Source of the DNA: Microcella alkalica | Lineage (GTDB): Bacteria > Actinomycetota > Actinomycetes > Actinomycetales > Microbacteriaceae | Reading direction: 5' to 3' | NCBI RefSeq assembly: GCF_014137945.1 | Contig: NZ_JACGWX010000001.1 | Coordinates: 372,001 to 436,000 of the forward strand | DNA length: 64,000 nt | Shown here: piece by piece, positions 1 through 9,967 of the stretch | How the letters are laid out: each line of letters opens with the position of its first letter | Numbering within the stretch: position 1 is the first letter of the stretch | The notes under the pieces: generated by a model | Databases searched by the model: none | Told to the model about the DNA's origin: nothing | The model's input: the letters and a program-made list of their open reading frames with translations, nothing else | Made by a program: the position numbers and the translations under genes

Positions 1-116
1 TCAGCGCACGCGAGACGGCGAACGCCCTCGTCGACGCCGCGCTCGCCGAGGGCGGCCGCGACAACATCACGATCATCGTCGTCGACGTCGTGCGCGCCCC
101 CGATTCGATCGACTGA
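1..116 (+). CDS. PP2C-family Ser/Thr protein phosphatase, C-terminal fragment
   Basis: Only the last 38 codons lie in the window, and the frame opens at base 3. The tail carries the motif GGRDNITIIVVDV, which is the final metal-binding strand (G-x-x-DN) of PP2C phosphatases that reverse Ser/Thr kinase phosphorylation in the cytoplasm. The stop is followed after 100 bp by a kinase gene on the same strand, the usual actinobacterial pairing of phosphatase and kinase. The rest of the protein is outside the window, so domain order and length cannot be judged. Confidence 0.8.
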   Translation, partial: SARETANALVDAALAEGGRDNITIIVVDVVRAPDSID

Positions 117-179
117 TCCCGGACGTTCTGAAGTCGCCACGCCCCGGTGCCGCGGAGACCCGGAGAGGCGGCCTCCTCG

Positions 180-185
180 TACACT
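180..185 (+). promoter_or_regulatory. candidate -10 box upstream of the first kinase
   Basis: TACACT fits the actinobacterial TANNNT -10 pattern. Transcription would begin near 191-192. That leaves the GTG at 190 untranslated and favours the GTG at 217, which follows a purine-rich ribosome-binding stretch at 201-211. No clear -35 was seen. This would be an internal promoter of the operon. Confidence 0.35.
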
Positions 186-216
186 GAGGGTGACTCGAGC
201 GGGGAGGGGGGATTCC

Positions 217-1626
217 GTGGCACGCCGCCGACCGTCAGAGCCGCCGATCCTTCCCGGATTCACGCATATCCGCCTGCTGGGCTCGGGCGGCTTCGCCGAC
301 GTCTTCCTCTACGAGCAGAACATGCCAAGGCGCCAGGTCGCCGTGAAGGTCATGCTCGCCGACGTCGTCACCGAGAACGTGCGGCAGATGTTCCAGGTCG
401 AGGCGAACCTCATGGCCCAGCTCTCGGCACACCCCGGCATCCTCACCGTGTACCAAGCGAGCATCTCGGCGGACGGCAGGCCCTACCTCGTGATGGAGCT
501 GTGCTCCGCACGACTGGCGGACCGCTACCGAAAGGAGCGTCTCCCGGTGGCGGAGGTGCTCCGAATCGCGGTGCAGATCGGCAGCGCGATCGAGACGGCC
601 CACCGCGCCGGCGTGCTGCACCGCGACATCAAGCCATCGAACATTCTCACGACCGCGTACGGCCACCCCGTGCTCTCCGATTTCGGAATCGCTGCGACGC
701 TGAGCGCGGCCGCGAGCCACGACACCGTCGGGATGTCCATCCCGTGGTCCGCGCCCGAGGTCCTCCTCGACCACACGCCGGGAACGGTGCAGAGCGAGGT
801 CTGGTCGCTCGCGGCGACCACCTACTCACTTCTCGCGGGGCGCTCGCCCTTCGAGGTGGTCGACGCCCCGAACACCTCCGACGAGCTCATTGGCAGGATC
901 GTGAAGGCGCGAGTTCCCGCGATCGGGCGTGACGACGTCCCCGAGGCTCTTGAAGCGGTCCTCCGACGCGCGATGTCGCGCGACACGGCTCGTCGGCAGC
1001 AGAGCGCGATGGAGCTCGTGCGCGAACTGCAGCGGGTCGAGCTCGAGATGGGGCTCGTCCCGACCCAGGCCGACGTGTCGGTCGAGGAATGGGCACTCGC
1101 GACCGTGTCCGACCCGGGCGACCGGACGATCGTCAAGGCCGTCGCCCACTCGACCTCCGACGGACGGCCCTCGCGTCGCCGCCGTCGTGCGACCGCGGTC
1201 GCCGTCACCGGCGCGGCGGAGTCCGCAGAAAGTTCCACTCAGGGCCGCGGCGGGCGCTCGAACAAGCGCGCCGCGGGGTCGCGCGCGACGGCCGCCGTCC
1301 TCGTGCTCGCGTCGCTCGTCGTGATCGGGCTCGGAGCGGTGGCGACGATGCTCGCCCTGCGCGGCGACGATGCGATCCCGCGCGTGACGGGAGTCCAGGC
1401 CGCCCAGGACGGCGGGACGATCGTGTTCACGTGGGACGACCCCGAGCTGGTCGAGGGCGACACTTTCCGCGTGCAGGTCACCGGTGGATCACCGACGGTG
1501 CAGCGTGCCGCCGAGTTCGTCGTCGCTGCGGCGCCCGGCGACAGGGTCTGCGTCACGGTGAGCGTCGTGCGAGAAGGGCGCGTCGGCGATGCGAGCGGCG
1601 AGAAATGCGCGAAGGCGGGGGAGTGA
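217..1626 (+). CDS. membrane Ser/Thr protein kinase with extracytoplasmic Fn3-like domain
   Basis: 469-aa Hanks-type kinase. Visible motifs are the glycine loop GSGGFADV, the ATP-binding lysine in AVKV (K44), the catalytic loop HRDIKPSN (D137), DFG and APE. After a basic, low-complexity juxtamembrane stretch there is one hydrophobic segment at about 357-379. An external segment of about 90 residues with a WxxP/xVxxG pattern resembling an Fn3 fold follows. The start at 217 is chosen because a strong GGGGAGGGGGG site sits just upstream; an in-frame GTG at 190 has none. The gene lies between a PP2C phosphatase and a giant Fn3 protein, so it probably senses something at the envelope and phosphorylates partners such as the FHA protein downstream. 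The ligand and substrates are not deducible. Confidence 0.88.
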   Translation: MARRRPSEPPILPGFTHIRLLGSGGFADVFLYEQNMPRRQVAVKVMLADVVTENVRQMFQVEANLMAQLSAHPGILTVYQASISADGRPYLVMELCSARLADRYRKERLPVAEVLRIAVQIGSAIETAHRAGVLHRDIKPSNILTTAYGHPVLSDFGIAATLSAAASHDTVGMSIPWSAPEVLLDHTPGTVQSEVWSLAATTYSLLAGRSPFEVVDAPNTSDELIGRIVKARVPAIGRDDVPEALEAVLRRAMSRDTARRQQSAMELVRELQRVELEMGLVPTQADVSVEEWALATVSDPGDRTIVKAVAHSTSDGRPSRRRRRATAVAVTGAAESAESSTQGRGGRSNKRAAGSRATAAVLVLASLVVIGLGAVATMLALRGDDAIPRVTGVQAAQDGGTIVFTWDDPELVEGDTFRVQVTGGSPTVQRAAEFVVAAAPGDRVCVTVSVVREGRVGDASGEKCAKAGE

Positions 1627-1633
1627 GGTTCTG

Positions 1634-4600
1634 ATGCGCCGATTCCTCCGCGCTCGACGGTCGAGCGTCATCACCGGCACCAGCTCGGCCCTCGTGGCCG
1701 CAGTGATCGCGACGATCGCGATCGTGTCGCCGGGGTTCGAGGTCCAGCGTCTCGACCTCAACGACGGCTCCGTCTGGGTCGCCAATGGCGATCAGCGCTC
1801 GATCGGTCGCGCCAACCTGCAGATCTCGGCGCTCGACACCGTGATCGAGGCAGAGGGCTCTGACCTACGCATCATCCAGTCGGCGAACGACATCGTCGTC
1901 GTGGACAGCGTCAACGCAACCGCCGAGATCATCGACGCCGCTCGCTCGGAAGTGGTCGAGAGCGTCCCGCTGCCCCCTGACGAGCCGTCTCTCGACGTCG
2001 ATGACGAGACCGCCGTCGTCCACAGTGCAGGTTCGGGGGAGACCTGGATCGTGCCGCGCCTGCTGCTCGGCGACTTCGACGCGGCGTCATCCGCGCCCCT
2101 GGTGTTCGGAGAGGGATCGGCGATCGCGCTCGACGCGCAGTTCGGAGTCGTCGCTGTGTCGCCCGCGGGCGGAGAGGTTCTGAAGATCGATCCCGAACGA
2201 CCGGACGTCGTCGAGGCGCGATGGGCGATCCCGATCGAGTCGGATGACGCCGTCCAGATCTCCATCGCCTCCGACCGCTGGGTCGTCCTGGAGACCTCAG
2301 GCAGACAGGTGCACACGCCGAGCGGCGTCATCGACCTGAGCGAGCTGCTTCCGAACGGCTCGACGCCTGTCCTCGGAGCAGCCGACGCGGCATCGCCCAC
2401 CGCGCTCGTCGCGCACCGCGGAGGCCTGCTCGCGGTCCCGCTCGACGGAGGCGAGCCGCGAGCCCTCGTCGAGGGGCGCGACGGTGTCCCGGCCCGGCCG
2501 GTCATCGTCGACGGCTGCGTCATCGCGGCGTGGAGCGACGGGTCGGCGTGGAAGGACTGCGCCGGGTCGTCCGACTTGCTCGCGCTGTCGGGCGTCGCAC
2601 CCGGCGCTGACCTCGTGCTGGCCGTGCGTGACGATCGGGTCCTGCTCAATGACCGTCTCTCCGGTGCCGCATGGGCCGTGCAGTCCGACGGTGCGCTCAT
2701 CGACAACTGGGACGAGCTCCTCCGCGAGGAGGAGGACGAGCAGGAGGCCGAGCTCGACCGTCTGGACACGCCGCCCGAGCTCGAGCTCGCGCAGCAGCCG
2801 CCCATCGCCGTCGACGACGAACTCGGCGCCCGCCCGGGCCGGTCGACTTCGCTGCCGGTTCTGCTCAACGACTCCGACCCGAACGGCGACGCGCTGCTCG
2901 TGAGTCAGGTCGAGGCGATCGACCCCGAGGTGGGCCGCCTCGACATCGTCGGGGAGGGGCAGTTCATCCAGCTCGCCCTGGAGCCGGAGGCGCGTGGTGA
3001 GCTCGAGTTCGCGTACTCCATAACCGACGGACGCGGCGGCACCGCGACGGCGATGGTGCGGGTGGATATCCGCGAACCCTTCGAGAACGGCGCTCCCGTG
3101 CAGGCTCGGCCATCGAAGACCCTCGTGTCGGAGGGCGGCAGCGTCACCGCAGGCGTCCTGGGCGACTGGGTCGACCCGGACGGCGATCCGCTCTACCTCG
3201 CCGACGCGACCATAGCGTCGCCGGATCGCGCGAGCTTCCGACCGGACGGCCGAGTCACCGTGCAGGAGCTCGGCGGGGTCGGTGGGCTGCGGCCGGTGGC
3301 TCTGACGGTCTCCGACGGCACCGCGACCGGGGCTGGAACCCTGTCGGTGACGGTCCAGCCGAGTGGCCAGACCCCGATCATCGCCGACCCCTTCGTCGTT
3401 CTCGCCTACGCGGGTCAGGAGGTGAGGATCGAACCGCTCGTGCACGTGAGAGGAGGCACCGGACCGATCCGGCTCAGCGCCGTCCCCGCGAAGCCGGGAG
3501 CGACGATCACCTCGAGCCTGGATCGCGGCATCGTCCGCTTCGTGAGCGACGAGGTCCGCACGCACTACCTCGAGTACGTCGTCACCGATGGCGAGCAGAC
3601 CGCGACCGGCCTCATCCGGGTCGAGGTCGCATCGCCGCCCGCAGCCGGTACGGCGCCGATCGCCATCCCCAAGACGGCGTTCGTGCGCACGCTCAGCAGC
3701 GCGACCATCGCGGTGGCGACGACCGACATCGACCCGGGAGGCGGAGTCCTCGTCGTCACGGGCGTCACCGATGTGCCGAGCGAGAGCGGCATCCGAGCCG
3801 AGATCCTCGAGCAGCGCGACGTCCGCGTGACTCTGACGCGTCCGCTCGCGGGCCCGACCGAGATCGCGTACGTCATCAGCAACGGCGCAGCGCAGGCGAC
3901 CGGCACCATCACCGTCATCGAGATCCCACCGCTCGATCGGATCCAGCCGCCCATCGCGCGCGACGATTCGATCATCGTGCGGGTCGGCGACGCCGTGACG
4001 ATCCCCGTCCTCGACAACGACGAGCACCCGGACGACGAGCCCATCACGCTCGGCCAGGAGCTGCCGCTCGGGCTCGAGGGGGAGTCGGGGCTGCTGTTCG
4101 TCTCCGGGGACGCCCTTCGCTACCTCGCGCCCGACGCACCCGGCGAGTTCACCGCGGTCTACGAGGTCCTCGGGCCGCTGGGGCTCGAGCGCGCCCAGGC
4201 GACCGTGCGCATCAGCGTCCGCGAGGTCGACGAGTCCACCAACACCCCGCCGGTGCCGAGGACGCTCACGGCCCGAGTCATCGCGGGAGAGACCGTCCGC
4301 ATCCGGATCCCAGTCGAGGGGATGGATCCCGACGGCGACAGCGTGCAGCTCATCGGCCAGGAGACCGCGCCGGAGAAGGGCACGGTCGTCGAGACGGGGC
4401 AGGACTACCTCGAGTACGAGGCCGGCGTCTACAGCTCCGGCACCGACACCTTCCTCTACACCGTGGTCGACGCGATCGGCGCGCGAGCGACGGGAGTCAT
4501 CCGCGTCGGAATCAGCCAGCGTCTCGAGGGCGCCCGGAACCCCGTCGCCAACGACGACCAGGTCACCGTGCGCACCGGTGTGAGCGTGCTCGTTCCGGTG

Positions 4601-7540
4601 CTGGAGAACGACACAGACCCGGACGGCTCACCGCTGCAGGTCGTGGCCGTGGAGTCGACCGACGCGGAAGCCGAGGCCGAGGTCGTCGACGGCCAGTACG
4701 TCCGGATCACGCCGCCCGAAATGGAGGGCCGCTACGGATTCGTCTACGCGATCGAGAACGGGCTGGGCGGGGCATCCCAGGCGTTCGTCTCGGTCGTCGT
4801 ACTGGAGGACGCTCCGCTCACGCCGCCGGTCGCCCGCGACACGGTTCTCGAGCTCTCCGACATCCTGGGCGTCGACTCCGTCGACGTCGACGTGCTCGCC
4901 CGGGTGTTCTTCGCCGAGGGCGAGGTCGACGAGCTCGGGCTCGAGCTCGTCGACGGGTACGAGGGAGGGGCGCGCATACTCGCCGACGGCAGGGTGCGCG
5001 TCGATGTGGCCGAGCAGCGCCAGATCATCCCCTTCGTCGTGCGCCACCCCGTCGACCCCTCGGTGCGCGCCTACGCCTTCATCTGGGTCCCCGGAACCGA
5101 CGACGCATTCCCCCAGCTGGACCGACGCGCTCCGCGGATCGAGGTCGAGAGCGAGGAGACGGTCACGATCGACATCAACGACTACGTCCTCGCGGTCGGC
5201 GACCACGGGGTCCGCATCACCGACAGCGCCACCGTCCAGGCCACCAACGCGAACGGGGACGAACTGGTCGTCGACGACGACACGCTGCGGTTCACCTCGG
5301 CCGACCTGTACTTCGGGCCGGCGTCGGTCTCGTTCGAGGTGACGGACGGCACGAGCGCGGACGATCCCGAGGGTCGCGTCTCCACGATCGTCCTTCCCAT
5401 CACCGTGACGCCGCGCGAGAACCAGCCGCCCGCCCTCCTGGGCGCCTCGCTCGAGCTCGAGCCCGGACAGCAGCGCGAGTTGGATCTCGTTCGGATCACC
5501 TCATACCCGTACCCGGACGACCTCGACGAGCTCGCGTACGCGATCACCGGCGGCCCCGGCGACGGCCTGGCCGCGCGCGTCGAGGGACAGCGTCTCATCA
5601 TTCGCGTCGACGACGACGCGATCAAGGGCACCACGAGCTCGGTCTCGCTGTCCGTGCGCGACGACGCGGTCGAGGGGACGGGCGGACGCATCCAGGTACT
5701 CGTCGTCCCATCGACCCGACCGCTCGCCCGGCCGGCGGATGACGTCGCAATCGTGCCCCGCGGCAAGACCACCATCGTCGATGTGCTCGCGAACGACCTC
5801 GCCGGCAATCCCTTCCCCGATGAGCCGTTGCGTGTCGTCGCGATCCGCGGGATCGATGGCGCTGATCTTCCCGCGGGGGTCTCCGTCGCCCCGACGAACG
5901 GAGGGCAGAGCCTGGGCGTCACGGTGACGGTGGACGCCGCACCCGCAGACGCCTCGATCCAGTACCAGGTCGCCGACGCGACGGACGACCCCGACCGCTA
6001 CGTCTTCGCGAGCGTCCGGATCTCGGTCCAGGACGTCCCTGACCCGGTCACCGATGTGCGCGTGCAGTCGTACGGCGACCGCTCGCTCGACATCGCATGG
6101 GCGCCCGGCAGCGCGAACAATTCGCCGATCGAGGGCTTCGAGGCGATCGTGACGCGCGCCGACAATGGCTCGGTGTTCACGACCGTCGATTGCGCCTTCT
6201 CACCGTGCTCCGTCCCGACGCCGGGCAACGGACCGGACAACCGCGTGCGCATCGCTGTCGTCGCGATCAACGCGCAGGGCGCCTCCGATCCGGCGTCGCT
6301 GCCGGAAGCGGTCTGGTCGGATCTCGTTCCCCCCGCACCCCCGATCGTCGGGATCGAGCCGCTCGATCGCGGGCTCCGGGTCGGCTGGAGCAAGCCGGCG
6401 CAGGGTGCTGACGCCTCGCCGATCCGCTCCTACCGCGTCGTCGTGGGCACCGTCGTGCGCCAGCTGCCCGTCGGGGCGGGCGATGCGGCGGGAACCGTGT
6501 ACTGGCTCAACGTCCTCGACGCCTCGCTCGAGAACGGCACCTCCTACGCGGTCTCTGTCAGCGCGCGCAACGATTCCTTCGACCCCCTGACCGTCTGGAA
6601 CAGCTCGACCGGTTCGGGGACGCCGGCGGGGCCGCCTCTGCTCGTCGGCGCTCCCAGCGCGAGCGGATCGACGACGGGGACGGGCGCTGCCGACCACAGC
6701 GTGAGCGTGTCATGGGCTGGCGTCTTCAGCCCCAACGGCCGCTCCGTCCAGAACCACTACGTGTGGATCAGCGACTCGGGGTCGGCGCCGGACTGCACGG
6801 TCACCGGTGTCGACGTCGGCGATCGTTCGCACTCGCCCCCGTCCGGCACGCGAACGGTGAGCGGGGAGACGACTGCGCTCACGATCGACGGGCTGTCCGC
6901 TGACGTGCAGTACCGCGTCGTGGTCTACGCATACAACGGCCAGGGCTGCGCTGCGAGCGCCGAGGTGCGCGCGACCCCGCGCGCGACGCCGGGAACCGTC
7001 ACGAGCATCGTCGCGAGCGCGCCGCAGGCGAACGGGGACGGCCGCTGGGATGTCGTGCTGCAATCCGCCGCGACATCGACAGGCGCCGCCAAGCTCGTCC
7101 GCTACCGTCTCGTCGTCGACGGCACGGCCGTCGCGGACTCCTCCGTGGTGTCGATGCCGACGGTGCTCACGACGCCCGACGGCGCTCACTACGGCCGCGG
7201 CCTGCAGGTGCAGGTGCAGGCGTGCGAGCAGAACGAGACGCTGCTGTGCGGCGGGTGGTCGGGGCTGTTCCCGATCGACACGGCGATCAGGATCGATGCC
7301 AAGCCGGCCTTCACCGAGAGCGCCCCGGCCCCTGCGGAGCGGGAGGTCACGATCAACTGGACTCCGGTGACGGGCACCGCCTACGACGCGGTCGAGACAC
7401 GATGCCTCGGCGGCGAGGTCGTCGCGGAGGACCAGGTCGCCGGCACGTGCACGCTCCGGATGCCGCCCGCCGGGAGGCCGCAGCTGAGCATCAGGGTGAC
7501 CGACGCCGGGGTCGCCTACACGAGAACCTACGAGCCGTGA
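1634..7540 (+). CDS. giant surface protein with Ig/cadherin-like and Fn3 repeats
   Basis: 1968 aa. An N-terminal hydrophobic segment (about residues 12-30) after an arginine-rich start suggests a signal anchor with the rest outside the cell. Residues about 35-350 have short repeats resembling a beta-propeller. A Glu/Leu-rich linker follows, then at least six Ig/cadherin-like modules marked by variants of VLxNDxDPDGDxL. The C-terminal third has Fn3-like modules, for example PDPVTDVRVQSYGDRSLDIAW, and at least three more. The start ATG at 1634 is 8 nt after the kinase stop and is preceded by GTGAGG; an in-frame ATG at 1589 lies inside the kinase and is rejected. The protein is probably an envelope adhesin or scaffold, possibly the kinase's partner. 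No LPXTG or C-terminal membrane segment is visible. Confidence 0.8.
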   Translation: MRRFLRARRSSVITGTSSALVAAVIATIAIVSPGFEVQRLDLNDGSVWVANGDQRSIGRANLQISALDTVIEAEGSDLRIIQSANDIVVVDSVNATAEIIDAARSEVVESVPLPPDEPSLDVDDETAVVHSAGSGETWIVPRLLLGDFDAASSAPLVFGEGSAIALDAQFGVVAVSPAGGEVLKIDPERPDVVEARWAIPIESDDAVQISIASDRWVVLETSGRQVHTPSGVIDLSELLPNGSTPVLGAADAASPTALVAHRGGLLAVPLDGGEPRALVEGRDGVPARPVIVDGCVIAAWSDGSAWKDCAGSSDLLALSGVAPGADLVLAVRDDRVLLNDRLSGAAWAVQSDGALIDNWDELLREEEDEQEAELDRLDTPPELELAQQPPIAVDDELGARPGRSTSLPVLLNDSDPNGDALLVSQVEAIDPEVGRLDIVGEGQFIQLALEPEARGELEFAYSITDGRGGTATAMVRVDIREPFENGAPVQARPSKTLVSEGGSVTAGVLGDWVDPDGDPLYLADATIASPDRASFRPDGRVTVQELGGVGGLRPVALTVSDGTATGAGTLSVTVQPSGQTPIIADPFVVLAYAGQEVRIEPLVHVRGGTGPIRLSAVPAKPGATITSSLDRGIVRFVSDEVRTHYLEYVVTDGEQTATGLIRVEVASPPAAGTAPIAIPKTAFVRTLSSATIAVATTDIDPGGGVLVVTGVTDVPSESGIRAEILEQRDVRVTLTRPLAGPTEIAYVISNGAAQATGTITVIEIPPLDRIQPPIARDDSIIVRVGDAVTIPVLDNDEHPDDEPITLGQELPLGLEGESGLLFVSGDALRYLAPDAPGEFTAVYEVLGPLGLERAQATVRISVREVDESTNTPPVPRTLTARVIAGETVRIRIPVEGMDPDGDSVQLIGQETAPEKGTVVETGQDYLEYEAGVYSSGTDTFLYTVVDAIGARATGVIRVGISQRLEGARNPVANDDQVTVRTGVSVLVPVLENDTDPDGSPLQVVAVESTDAEAEAEVVDGQYVRITPPEMEGRYGFVYAIENGLGGASQAFVSVVVLEDAPLTPPVARDTVLELSDILGVDSVDVDVLARVFFAEGEVDELGLELVDGYEGGARILADGRVRVDVAEQRQIIPFVVRHPVDPSVRAYAFIWVPGTDDAFPQLDRRAPRIEVESEETVTIDINDYVLAVGDHGVRITDSATVQATNANGDELVVDDDTLRFTSADLYFGPASVSFEVTDGTSADDPEGRVSTIVLPITVTPRENQPPALLGASLELEPGQQRELDLVRITSYPYPDDLDELAYAITGGPGDGLAARVEGQRLIIRVDDDAIKGTTSSVSLSVRDDAVEGTGGRIQVLVVPSTRPLARPADDVAIVPRGKTTIVDVLANDLAGNPFPDEPLRVVAIRGIDGADLPAGVSVAPTNGGQSLGVTVTVDAAPADASIQYQVADATDDPDRYVFASVRISVQDVPDPVTDVRVQSYGDRSLDIAWAPGSANNSPIEGFEAIVTRADNGSVFTTVDCAFSPCSVPTPGNGPDNRVRIAVVAINAQGASDPASLPEAVWSDLVPPAPPIVGIEPLDRGLRVGWSKPAQGADASPIRSYRVVVGTVVRQLPVGAGDAAGTVYWLNVLDASLENGTSYAVSVSARNDSFDPLTVWNSSTGSGTPAGPPLLVGAPSASGSTTGTGAADHSVSVSWAGVFSPNGRSVQNHYVWISDSGSAPDCTVTGVDVGDRSHSPPSGTRTVSGETTALTIDGLSADVQYRVVVYAYNGQGCAASAEVRATPRATPGTVTSIVASAPQANGDGRWDVVLQSAATSTGAAKLVRYRLVVDGTAVADSSVVSMPTVLTTPDGAHYGRGLQVQVQACEQNETLLCGGWSGLFPIDTAIRIDAKPAFTESAPAPAEREVTINWTPVTGTAYDAVETRCLGGEVVAEDQVAGTCTLRMPPAGRPQLSIRVTDAGVAYTRTYEP

Positions 7541-7589
7541 GGCAGGGTGGGAGCCGAACGGGCATCCGTCGACGAGAGGCAGCATCGCA

Positions 7590-8558
7590 ATGACCATGAC
7601 CCCCGACCAGGCGCGCTGGTTCGCCGACATCGCCGGCCGCATCGTCGCCAACGTCGAGCAGGTCCTCCTCGGCAAGAGCTACGTGATTCGCCTGAGCCTC
7701 GCGGCGATGCTGAGCGAGGGGCATCTGCTGCTCGAAGACGTGCCGGGCACGGGCAAGACCTCACTCGCTCGCGCGCTCGCGCAGAGCATCCGCGGCACCA
7801 CGACTCGCGTGCAGTTCACGCCCGACTTGCTTCCGGGCGATATCACAGGGATCACGGTCTACGACCAGCGCTCGGGGGAGTTCTCGTTCCACAAAGGGCC
7901 GGTATTCGCGACCATCGTTCTCGCCGACGAGATCAACCGCGCCTCGCCGAAGACGCAGTCAGCGCTCCTCGAGGTCATGGAGGAGGGGCACGTCACGATC
8001 GACGGCGTCGAGCACGAGGTCGAGGCGCCGTTCCTCGTCATCGCGACGCAGAACCCGATCGAGCAGGCCGGAACGTACCGGCTCCCCGAGGCGCAGCTCG
8101 ACCGCTTCCTGATGAAGACGGCGATCGGATACCCGGATCACGCCGCCACCGTCCGCATCCTCGACGGCGCGGGCGGACCCCGAGCCTCCAAGCTCGAGCC
8201 CGTGGTCGGCCTGGACGTCGTCCGTGATCTCATCGGCGCGGCCCGCACGGTGCACGTCGACCCGGTCATCACCGACTACGTCGCGCGGCTCGTCGAGGCG
8301 ACGCGCACGCACGAGGATGTCCGGCTCGGCGCCAGCGTGCGCGGCGCGCTCGCCCTCGTGCGCTGCGCGAAGACCTACGCCGCCCTCGAGGGCAGGCACT
8401 ACGTGATCCCCGACGACGTCAAGGCTCTCGTCGAGCCCGTGCTCGGCCACCGGCTCATCCTCGACCCCGAGTCGGAGTTCGACGGCGTGACCGCGTCCTC
8501 CGTGATGGGCCAGGTGCTGCTCGAGACCCCGCCGCCGAGCGATCGGGTCGCCGTGTGA
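7590..8558 (+). CDS. moxR: MoxR-family AAA+ ATPase
   Basis: 322-aa AAA_3 ATPase. Walker A is EDVPGTGKTS, Walker B is VLADEIN, and sensor 1 is ATQNPIEQAGTYRLPEAQ. The length matches the MoxR family of chaperone-like ATPases, which typically act with DUF58 and von Willebrand-type partners in maturing or assembling other proteins. The DUF58 gene that follows overlaps its stop codon (GTGTGA), indicating translational coupling. A GAGAGGC site lies about 11 nt before the ATG. It is part of the kinase/FHA/FtsK operon. The client protein is unknown; the transglutaminase-like and giant Fn3 proteins are candidates by position only. Confidence 0.92.
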   Translation: MTMTPDQARWFADIAGRIVANVEQVLLGKSYVIRLSLAAMLSEGHLLLEDVPGTGKTSLARALAQSIRGTTTRVQFTPDLLPGDITGITVYDQRSGEFSFHKGPVFATIVLADEINRASPKTQSALLEVMEEGHVTIDGVEHEVEAPFLVIATQNPIEQAGTYRLPEAQLDRFLMKTAIGYPDHAATVRILDGAGGPRASKLEPVVGLDVVRDLIGAARTVHVDPVITDYVARLVEATRTHEDVRLGASVRGALALVRCAKTYAALEGRHYVIPDDVKALVEPVLGHRLILDPESEFDGVTASSVMGQVLLETPPPSDRVAV

Positions 8559-9967
8559 GCTCGCGCACCGTCGAGGGTTCCAAGCGAACCGCCACGCGCG
8601 GCCGCACTGAGGAGCGCGCTCATCGTGGCGTCGATGAGAGCACGCTCGCGTCGACCGTGACGACGGCGAGGACGCGGATCGTCGGCACCCGGACGGGGCT
8701 GACGGCGGATGCCCTCGTCACCGTCGTCCGCGTCGGCCGTGCCCTCGGGGCGGGGCTCGATCACGCCAGACGCGCCGCGTCGTCGGTCGTCACCCCCGTG
8801 GGCTGGACCCTCGCTGCCGTGGCCCCGCTGTCGCTCCTCGCCGGCTACCTGTGGGGGTGGAGCGAGCTCGTCGTCGTCGGCACCGCTGCCGCGACGCTCG
8901 CCCTCGTTGCGCTCCTGTACCTGATCGGCCGCACGCCCCTGTCGGTCGAGCTCGTCACGCCGCCGAGCCGCGTCGCGGTCGGCGACCCGGCGGTCGCGCG
9001 GCTCGCGGTCGCGAACTCGTCGCGCCGCCGCGCTTTCGGCGTCTCACTGGACGTGCCGGTCGGGCAGGGCATCGTGCCCGTGGCCCTGCCCGGCCTGGCG
9101 CACGGCGCGCGAGTCGACCGCGACATCCCCGTGCCGACGACGCGGCGCGGCCGGCTCGTGCTCGGCCCGGTGCGGACCGTGCGCGCCGATCCGATCGGGC
9201 TCGTGCGCCGCGAGGTGACCTTCACGGAGGCAGTGGAGATCATCGTGCACCCACGGACGACCGACATCCCCTCGACCTCGAGCGGGCTCGTGCGCGATCT
9301 CGAAGGGCAGGCGACCCGCGACCTGACTCCGAGCGATCTAGCCTTCCATGCGCTACGCGAGTACACTCCCGGCGACGACCGGCGTCACATCCACTGGAAG
9401 TCGACCGCCAAGACCGGCACCTTCATGGTGCGACAGTTCGAGGAGACCAGGCGCAGCCACCTCGTCGTGGCTCTGAGCATCGCGAGCATCGACTTCGCCT
9501 CGGACGCGGAGTTCGAGCTGGCCGTGAGCGCCGCGGGCAGCCTCGGTGCGCGCGCGATCCGCGACGCGCGCGAAGTCTCCGTCCTCGTCTCGGCTCTCAC
9601 GCCCGAGTTCGCCAAGCGCACCGTCGTGGCCACGCGCGACCTGTCGACCATCGCACCGGGGCGCCTCCTCGACGACCTCGCACTCGTCGAGCTGAGCCCT
9701 TCGGCGCTGGGCGTCGTGGACGTCAGCAGGCTCGCCGGCGGCGGCGCTCGCGGCGTGTCCGTCGCCTTCCTCGTGATCGGCTCGAGCGTCAGGCCCTCGC
9801 GACTGCGCACGGCGGCTGCCGCTTTCCCCCCGTCCGTCGAGGTCGTCGCGATCCAGTGCGACCCCGAGCACGTTCCCGGTCGCCGACGGCTGAGCGGTCT
9901 GAGCGTCATCACGATCGGCTCGCTGTCGGACCTACGACGTGCGATGAGGGGCGCCGAGCAGTGGTGA
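8555..9967 (+). CDS. DUF58 domain protein, MoxR partner
   Basis: 470 aa. After a basic N-terminus of about 80 residues there are two hydrophobic segments (about residues 85-130), then a beta-rich region. The DUF58 signature is LREYTPGDDRRHIHWKSTAK. The C-terminal part fits a von Willebrand A-like fold. The GTG start lies in a 4-nt overlap with the moxR stop, and the stop in turn overlaps the next start, so moxR, DUF58 and transglutaminase-like genes are translationally coupled. This trio is a widespread conserved module. DUF58 proteins are thought to act as MoxR-dependent adaptors at the membrane; the exact reaction is not known. Confidence 0.88.
   Translation: MSSRTVEGSKRTATRGRTEERAHRGVDESTLASTVTTARTRIVGTRTGLTADALVTVVRVGRALGAGLDHARRAASSVVTPVGWTLAAVAPLSLLAGYLWGWSELVVVGTAAATLALVALLYLIGRTPLSVELVTPPSRVAVGDPAVARLAVANSSRRRAFGVSLDVPVGQGIVPVALPGLAHGARVDRDIPVPTTRRGRLVLGPVRTVRADPIGLVRREVTFTEAVEIIVHPRTTDIPSTSSGLVRDLEGQATRDLTPSDLAFHALREYTPGDDRRHIHWKSTAKTGTFMVRQFEETRRSHLVVALSIASIDFASDAEFELAVSAAGSLGARAIRDAREVSVLVSALTPEFAKRTVVATRDLSTIAPGRLLDDLALVELSPSALGVVDVSRLAGGGARGVSVAFLVIGSSVRPSRLRTAAAAFPPSVEVVAIQCDPEHVPGRRRLSGLSVITIGSLSDLRRAMRGAEQW

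Noticed and set aside
2297-4027. 576-aa minus-strand open frame opposite the giant surface protein
   Set aside because: Same reason: an Arg/Asp-rich shadow of a real gene.
8851-9963. Upstream extension of the transglutaminase-like frame
   Set aside because: It runs through the DUF58 gene in another frame as Arg/Pro-rich sequence. The GTG at 9964 with stop-start overlap is the natural start.
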